Positions 60,086-64,000 of a stretch of 64,000 nucleotides of DNA are shown in pieces (position 1 is the first letter of the stretch; the number at the start of each line of letters is the position of its first letter). The notes below the pieces were generated by a model that worked only from the letters and a program-made list of their open reading frames with translations, had not been told where the DNA came from and did not search any database. The position numbers and the translations under genes are program-made. The stretch spans positions 1 through 64,000 of the forward strand of contig NZ_JACRSY010000003.1 in assembly GCF_014384995.1 (NCBI RefSeq). Direction: 5' to 3'. This stretch comes from Zhenhengia yiwuensis (lineage in GTDB: Bacteria; Bacillota; Clostridia; Lachnospirales; Cellulosilyticaceae).

Positions 60086-60790
60086 ATGGCTAAATATGCA
60101 GTTTTAATTATTGATGATGAAGAGCATATTTTAGAGCTTATGGAGTATAATCTTTCAACCAACGGCTTTAAAGTATTTACTGCAACTTGTATTAAAGAAG
60201 CCGATGAAATTTTAAAAAATGAAAAAATTGATTTAGTGCTGCTAGATATTATGCTACCGGATTTAGATGGTATGAGTGCCTTAAAGAAATACAGGCAAGA
60301 TGCCCATACTAAAAATATTCCGATTATCATGGTGACGGCAAAAGCAGAAGAAATTGATAAAATCATCGGTCTTGAGTTAGGTGCAGATGACTACATCACC
60401 AAGCCTTTTAGTGTAAGAGAAGTCGTAGCAAGAATTAATGCTGTAATTAGAAGAAATGGTAGAGCTGGGCAGTCAGCAGAAGAAGTAGCAGAAGAGTATG
60501 CACATAAAGGTCTAAGGCTTGATATAGAAAGTCATAGTGTTTGCTACCAAGAGCAAGTCATTGAGCTGACCTTTAAGGAGTTTGAAATTCTAAAGCTTCT
60601 TATGAAAAACAAAGGTCGTGTTATGACAAGGGAAGTACTCTTAGACCGTATATGGGGTTATGAGTATGTAGGTGAAACACGTACAGTAGATGTACATATT
60701 AGGTACTTAAGGTCAAAGCTCAGTCAATATGGCTTAGAGGAATGCATTGAGACAGTACGTGGTGTAGGCTACCGTTTTGAGAAGGAGTAA
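60086..60790 (+). CDS. OmpR/PhoP family response regulator
   Basis: A 234-aa DNA-binding response regulator. The receiver domain has the acidic pair DDE (10-12), phosphoacceptor Asp54 in LLDIMLP, and the conserved Lys in MVTAKAEE (about 104). A winged-helix C-terminal domain follows (about 140-232: LTFKEFEIL, VDVHIRYLRSKL, VRGVGYRFE). It closely resembles PhoP/WalR-type regulators. The start ATG 60086 is 6 bases after GGAGGG. The cognate kinase gene begins 3 bases after its stop. Confidence 0.93.
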   Translation: MAKYAVLIIDDEEHILELMEYNLSTNGFKVFTATCIKEADEILKNEKIDLVLLDIMLPDLDGMSALKKYRQDAHTKNIPIIMVTAKAEEIDKIIGLELGADDYITKPFSVREVVARINAVIRRNGRAGQSAEEVAEEYAHKGLRLDIESHSVCYQEQVIELTFKEFEILKLLMKNKGRVMTREVLLDRIWGYEYVGETRTVDVHIRYLRSKLSQYGLEECIETVRGVGYRFEKE

Positions 60791-60793
60791 ACC

Positions 60794-62185
60794 ATGAGAA
60801 AGACCATTATGGGACCTGCATTAGTTGTTTTATGGGGGATGGCTATAGCTTATATGAGCATGGGATATATGATGCTTGAAAAATTAGCTGTTCATAATAA
60901 GGCAAGTCAGACTGTTATTACTCAGCTTGAGATTGATATGATTTATAAAAGTACAGGTATTGCTCTCATTGCTACTTTTATTCTTTATATCTTTATAGGT
61001 AAGACAACTCGTACTATTACAGAACCTATTAAAAAGCTTACAGAAGAAGCTAAGGCTTTTGCAAGAGGAGAATACATTCATAATGTAAAAAATTATGAAG
61101 TGGAAGAAGTGCAAACTTTAGCACAAGCGTTTGATGATATGGGTGAAAAGCTTTACCGAACGATTAGAAAGCTACAATATCAGAAAACAAAAGCAGAAAC
61201 AATACTAAATGATTTAGATGAAGCCATCATCATTTTAGATGAGGAAGGCTACATTACGGAGGTTAATGCCAGTGTACAAGGCATTTTAAAAGTTGAAGAT
61301 ATTAAACGTTACCATATTGGTACTGTATTAAGAGATACTAAAATACGTCAGATGATAGAGGTTGCCTTGAAACAGAAACAGTATAACTCCTGTGAAATTT
61401 TAAGAGATGAAAAGATTTTACACTTTCGTATAGCTCCGATTAGTAAAGGTGATAAGCATTATGGCTTTATTATTTCAGTAAGAGATATTACACAGACAAG
61501 ACAGCTTGAAGAACTACGTTATCAATTTGTAAGTAATGTAACCCATGAACTTAAGACACCGCTTACAAGTATACAAGGCTTTGTAGAGACGTTAAAAGAT
61601 GGTGCTATTGATAATAGAGATATAGCCCTTAGGTTTTTAGATATTATAGATATTGAAGCTAAAAGACTTTATCGCTTAATACAGGATATTTTATTGCTCT
61701 CGGAAATTGAAAATATGGAAAATAATTATGGCATGCGTATAGAACTTACACCTATTATAGAAGAGGTGATCGCAATACTTCAGCAAGAGGCAGATAAGAA
61801 ACAAATAGAAATTATTTTTAATCATACACATGATATTGTGTTTGAGCATGCCAGTGCAGATTATATGAAACAGGTTATGATGAATATGCTTAGTAATGCT
61901 CTCAAATATACAGATACAGGTACTGTAACTATTACTACAGAGTGTAGAAATGATGAGTACGTGATCTCTATTCAAGATACAGGAATAGGCATGCCTAAAG
62001 AAAGCTTAGGGCGTATTTTTGAAAGGTTTTATAGGGTAGATAAGAGCCGGTCTAGAAAAAGTGGAGGAACAGGCTTAGGGTTATCTATCGTAAAGCATAT
62101 TGTAGAACTTTACAAAGGGACTATAAAGGTAGAAAGTACAGAGCATGTAGGGACAACCTTTACCATTACCTTTAAAAAGAATTAG
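60794..62185 (+). CDS. PhoR-type sensor histidine kinase
   Basis: A 463-aa membrane kinase with two membrane helices (about 7-27 and 53-70) separated by only about 25 residues outside, so it probably senses the membrane or a partner rather than a large ligand. A HAMP linker (about 70-125) and a PAS domain (about 135-235) follow, then HisKA with phosphoacceptor His251 (THELKTP) and HATPase with N box NALKYT, G1 DTGIGM and G2 GGTGLGLS. Paired with the response regulator 3 bases upstream. Phosphate or cell-wall signals are both possible. Confidence 0.93.
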   Translation: MRKTIMGPALVVLWGMAIAYMSMGYMMLEKLAVHNKASQTVITQLEIDMIYKSTGIALIATFILYIFIGKTTRTITEPIKKLTEEAKAFARGEYIHNVKNYEVEEVQTLAQAFDDMGEKLYRTIRKLQYQKTKAETILNDLDEAIIILDEEGYITEVNASVQGILKVEDIKRYHIGTVLRDTKIRQMIEVALKQKQYNSCEILRDEKILHFRIAPISKGDKHYGFIISVRDITQTRQLEELRYQFVSNVTHELKTPLTSIQGFVETLKDGAIDNRDIALRFLDIIDIEAKRLYRLIQDILLLSEIENMENNYGMRIELTPIIEEVIAILQQEADKKQIEIIFNHTHDIVFEHASADYMKQVMMNMLSNALKYTDTGTVTITTECRNDEYVISIQDTGIGMPKESLGRIFERFYRVDKSRSRKSGGTGLGLSIVKHIVELYKGTIKVESTEHVGTTFTITFKKN

Positions 62186-62191
62186 AAATAT

Positions 62192-62231
62192 AAAAAGCTG
62201 TAGTCAAAGAAACTTTTGACTACAGCTTTTT
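62192..62231. terminator. Bidirectional terminator after the kinase gene
   Basis: AAAAAGCTGTAGTCAAA pairs with TTTGACTACAGCTTTTT with a short loop. Convergent genes end on both sides. Confidence 0.8.
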
Positions 62232-62252
62232 ATATTAAATTCTTTAAGGCAT

Positions 62253-63419
62253 TTATTCTACTGCCTTGAAGTTTTCGCCGCCTTTTGGTGGGCGTGGTCC
62301 AAAGTATTGATAGAACTGAACTGGGATACGTCCATTGAAGAGTTTACGTTTTTTGTTAGCTTTCTTGCCGAAGTCACGTTCAAATTCAGGAGCTGAAGTC
62401 ACAGAGTAGAAAGACCAAGTTTCGTTGCTATCAATAAGGGTACGTAAATCTTTATGAAGACGAGGAAGTTCTTTTATATCACTAATACGCTCTCCGTATG
62501 GTGGATTACAGATGACAACGCCATAATCCCCATGAGGAAGAGAAGTTTTATGAATTGGTTTAGCAAAGAACTGAATATACTCGCCTACCCCAGCTGCTTC
62601 TGCATTCTCACGTGCTGATAAAATAGCATTACGATTAATATCAGAAGCATAAATGATAGGGCTTCCTTTTTGATCTATCTGTTCGCGTGCTTCCTCACGA
62701 AGCTCTTGCCAAAGTTTACGAGGCACTTGAGGCCATGCACAAGAAGCGAATGAGCGGTTAAGTCCTGGAGCGATATTTTTAGCCATCATAGCAGCTTCAA
62801 TAGCAAAGGTACCACTACCACAGCATGGATCATAAAGGATACGGCCTTTTTGCCAGTAGCTAATTTGTAAAAGTGCAGCAGCAAGTGTTTCTTTAATAGG
62901 TGCTTCTACATTACTTACACGGTAGCCACGTTTATGAAGGCCCTCACTACCTGTTGTATCAATAGTAAGTGTAGCAATATCTTTAAGAAGAGAAACTTGT
63001 ACAGTATAGGCTGGACCAGTTTCTTCGAACCATTCAATGCCATACACTTTTTGAAGGCGTGTAACGATGGCTTTTTTTACAATAGCCTGACAGTCAGAAA
63101 TACTGAATAAAGCAGACTTAACAGATTTACCGTTTACAGTGAATTTAGCATCTTTTGTAATCCATTCTTCCCATGGAAGAGCAGCAACTTCATTAAAGAG
63201 TGTTTCAAAAGTTTTAGCTTCAAATTCACCCATTTTAAGGAGTACACGATCGGCACTGCGTAGCCATAAGTTAGAAAGAACGATGGCTTCAATATCTCCT
63301 GTATAAGTGATTTTGCCATCAGCAACTTCATTTATTTCATAGCCAAGTTCTTCAACTTCATGTCTAACGACAGATTCAATGCCAAAAGTTGAAGTGGCAA
63401 TAAGGTCAAAAGTTTTCAT
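62253..63419 (-). CDS. THUMP-domain class I SAM-dependent RNA methyltransferase (YpsC/RlmL-type)
   Basis: A 388-aa methyltransferase. A ferredoxin-like region and THUMP RNA-binding domain lie at about 1-165 (FDLIATSTFGIESVVRHEVEEL, DRVLLKMGEF), and the catalytic domain carries the SAM loop DPCCGSGTFAIEAA (about 196-209), motif DINRNAI and the catalytic NPPYGER (about 310). This is the single-domain homologue of the E. coli RlmL N-terminal half that makes m2G in 23S rRNA; the exact position in Firmicutes is inferred. AAAGGAG lies ahead of the ATG. Confidence 0.92.
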   Translation of the reverse strand: MKTFDLIATSTFGIESVVRHEVEELGYEINEVADGKITYTGDIEAIVLSNLWLRSADRVLLKMGEFEAKTFETLFNEVAALPWEEWITKDAKFTVNGKSVKSALFSISDCQAIVKKAIVTRLQKVYGIEWFEETGPAYTVQVSLLKDIATLTIDTTGSEGLHKRGYRVSNVEAPIKETLAAALLQISYWQKGRILYDPCCGSGTFAIEAAMMAKNIAPGLNRSFASCAWPQVPRKLWQELREEAREQIDQKGSPIIYASDINRNAILSARENAEAAGVGEYIQFFAKPIHKTSLPHGDYGVVICNPPYGERISDIKELPRLHKDLRTLIDSNETWSFYSVTSAPEFERDFGKKANKKRKLFNGRIPVQFYQYFGPRPPKGGENFKAVE

Positions 63420-63504
63420 AAAAATCTCCTTTTATAGGTTTTTAACATAGGTATTGTACTATAAGTTATAAGAATTGTATAGGAGAAGAGCGCTATGCAA
63501 ATGG

Positions 63505-63536
63505 AAAAGCGTAGCTATTTATAAGCTACGCTTTTA
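63505..63536. terminator. Terminator of the lysA-like gene
   Basis: AAAAGCGTAGCT (63505-63516) pairs with AGCTACGCTTTT (63524-63535) around a 7-base loop. On the minus strand the tail after TTTT is short. Confidence 0.7.
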
Positions 63537-63537
63537 T

Positions 63538-64000
63538 TTAGACAAGCATATTGCGAATAAGGTCTTCAAAGGTTTCGCGTTTGCGAATGAGCCTAATAGC
63601 ACCTGTAGACTCAATAAGTACTTCGGCGCAACGTGGACGTTGGTTATAAGAAGAAGACATGCAAAAACCATATGCACCTGAATCCATTATACCTATTAAA
63701 TCGCCTATATGTGGTGTAGGAAGCACGCGATCTTTAGCAAGAATATCACCACTTTCACAAATATTACCTACTACAGTAAATGGTGTAAGTGTATGAGAAG
63801 GAAGTGAGTCTTGGCTGTAAAGTTCGATATCATGATGGGAGCCGTACATAATAGGGCGCTGAAGAACGTTGAACCCAATATCTGTACCCATATAATGTAT
63901 ACCACCGTTAGATTTTAGACTTGTAACAGTACCTAGAACGATACCACTCTCACAAGGAATGTAGCGCCCAGGTTCAATTTGAAATTGAATTTTTTTGCCA
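63538..64000 (-). CDS. lysA: Diaminopimelate decarboxylase-like, C-terminal part (runs off the window)
   Basis: The reading frame is open from its stop at 63538 to the right edge, so only the last 154 residues are seen. They form the C-terminal beta-barrel of a fold-III PLP decarboxylase: EPGRYI, CESGDIL (the active-site Cys contributed to the partner subunit) and GAYGFCMSSSYNQRPRCAEVL. The last motif is diagnostic of DapDC/LysA, which makes lysine from meso-diaminopimelate. A GTDIGF-NVLQRP segment replaces the more usual DGGMND-RP, so another decarboxylase of the family cannot be fully excluded. The true start lies beyond 64000. Confidence 0.78.
   Translation of the reverse strand, partial: GKKIQFQIEPGRYIPCESGIVLGTVTSLKSNGGIHYMGTDIGFNVLQRPIMYGSHHDIELYSQDSLPSHTLTPFTVVGNICESGDILAKDRVLPTPHIGDLIGIMDSGAYGFCMSSSYNQRPRCAEVLIESTGAIRLIRKRETFEDLIRNMLV

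Noticed and set aside
63475..63681. A 68-codon frame near the right edge
   Set aside because: It starts in a terminator hairpin and runs antisense to the lysA-like gene, which has clear motifs.

Overview
The window is low-GC Firmicute DNA, most likely Clostridia of the order Lachnospirales. The evidence is AT-rich sequence with strong AGGAGG ribosome sites, the gene order tig-clpP-clpX-lonB-lon-engB, a DUF4364 protein, a GerM-like spore germination protein, paired LytTR and DUF3021 genes, and a LigA whose N-terminal domain has the EIMSNxEYD form I associate with Lachnospiraceae. A Cellulosilyticum-like genus is a guess. Most of the window is ordinary chromosome. No CRISPR array, prophage or intact insertion sequence was seen, and none of the tRNA genes encodes CCA.

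Layout, left to right. 1-2.6 kb: a secreted flavin-dependent (fumarate-reductase-like) lipoprotein on the minus strand, tRNA-Glu, and a free-standing candidate small RNA with its own promoter and terminator. 2.6-10.3 kb: phosphoglucomutase, a dehydrogenase close to 7-alpha-hydroxysteroid dehydrogenase, a 2H phosphoesterase, a PadR/HAAS/DUF4097 operon with a perfect palindromic operator, a membrane-anchored phosphoesterase and purA. 10.3-12.75 kb: an accessory scar with the 3' end of a group II intron, a nucleoside deaminase, the 3' half of a tRNA-Arg gene, and a decayed group II intron with a broken reverse transcriptase placed directly behind the tRNA terminator. 12.8-17 kb: a MoxR-DUF58-transglutaminase operon. 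17-26.2 kb: many small single genes, including an MNT/HEPN pair, a broken glyoxalase gene, a LytTR/DUF3021 pair, a cation/proton antiporter with a fluoride-type riboswitch in its leader, a rhodanese and a phosphodiesterase. 26.3-30.7 kb: argCJBD. 30.8-39.4 kb: luxS, trpS, YitT, a PHP phosphatase, a YerC-like repressor, pcrA and ligA. 39.4-41.6 kb: a half-length GatC-like ORF, a GatA-like amidase without gatB, and a dead MFS transporter. 41.8-45.6 kb: a cell-wall amidase, GerM-like, rdgB and a YfcE-type phosphoesterase. 45.7-46.7 kb: ten tRNA genes (Gly, Arg, His, Gln, Lys, Leu, then a second Gly-Arg-Gln block, then Gln-CTG). 47-57.6 kb: CYTH and DJ-1 proteins and the protein quality-control cluster. 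57.6-64 kb: tRNA-Gly and tRNA-Pro, DUF4364, a radical SAM protein, a PhoP/PhoR-type two-component system, a THUMP-domain RNA methyltransferase and the 3' part of a lysA-like gene that runs off the right edge.

The most interesting items are regulatory or structural. They are the variant fluoride-type riboswitch on an antiporter, the orphan small RNA with a CUCCCC loop, the 24-bp inverted repeat shared by two divergent genes of unknown role, the tRNA-Arg scar followed by a terminator-targeting group II intron, and a common leader hairpin at the start of both tRNA operons.
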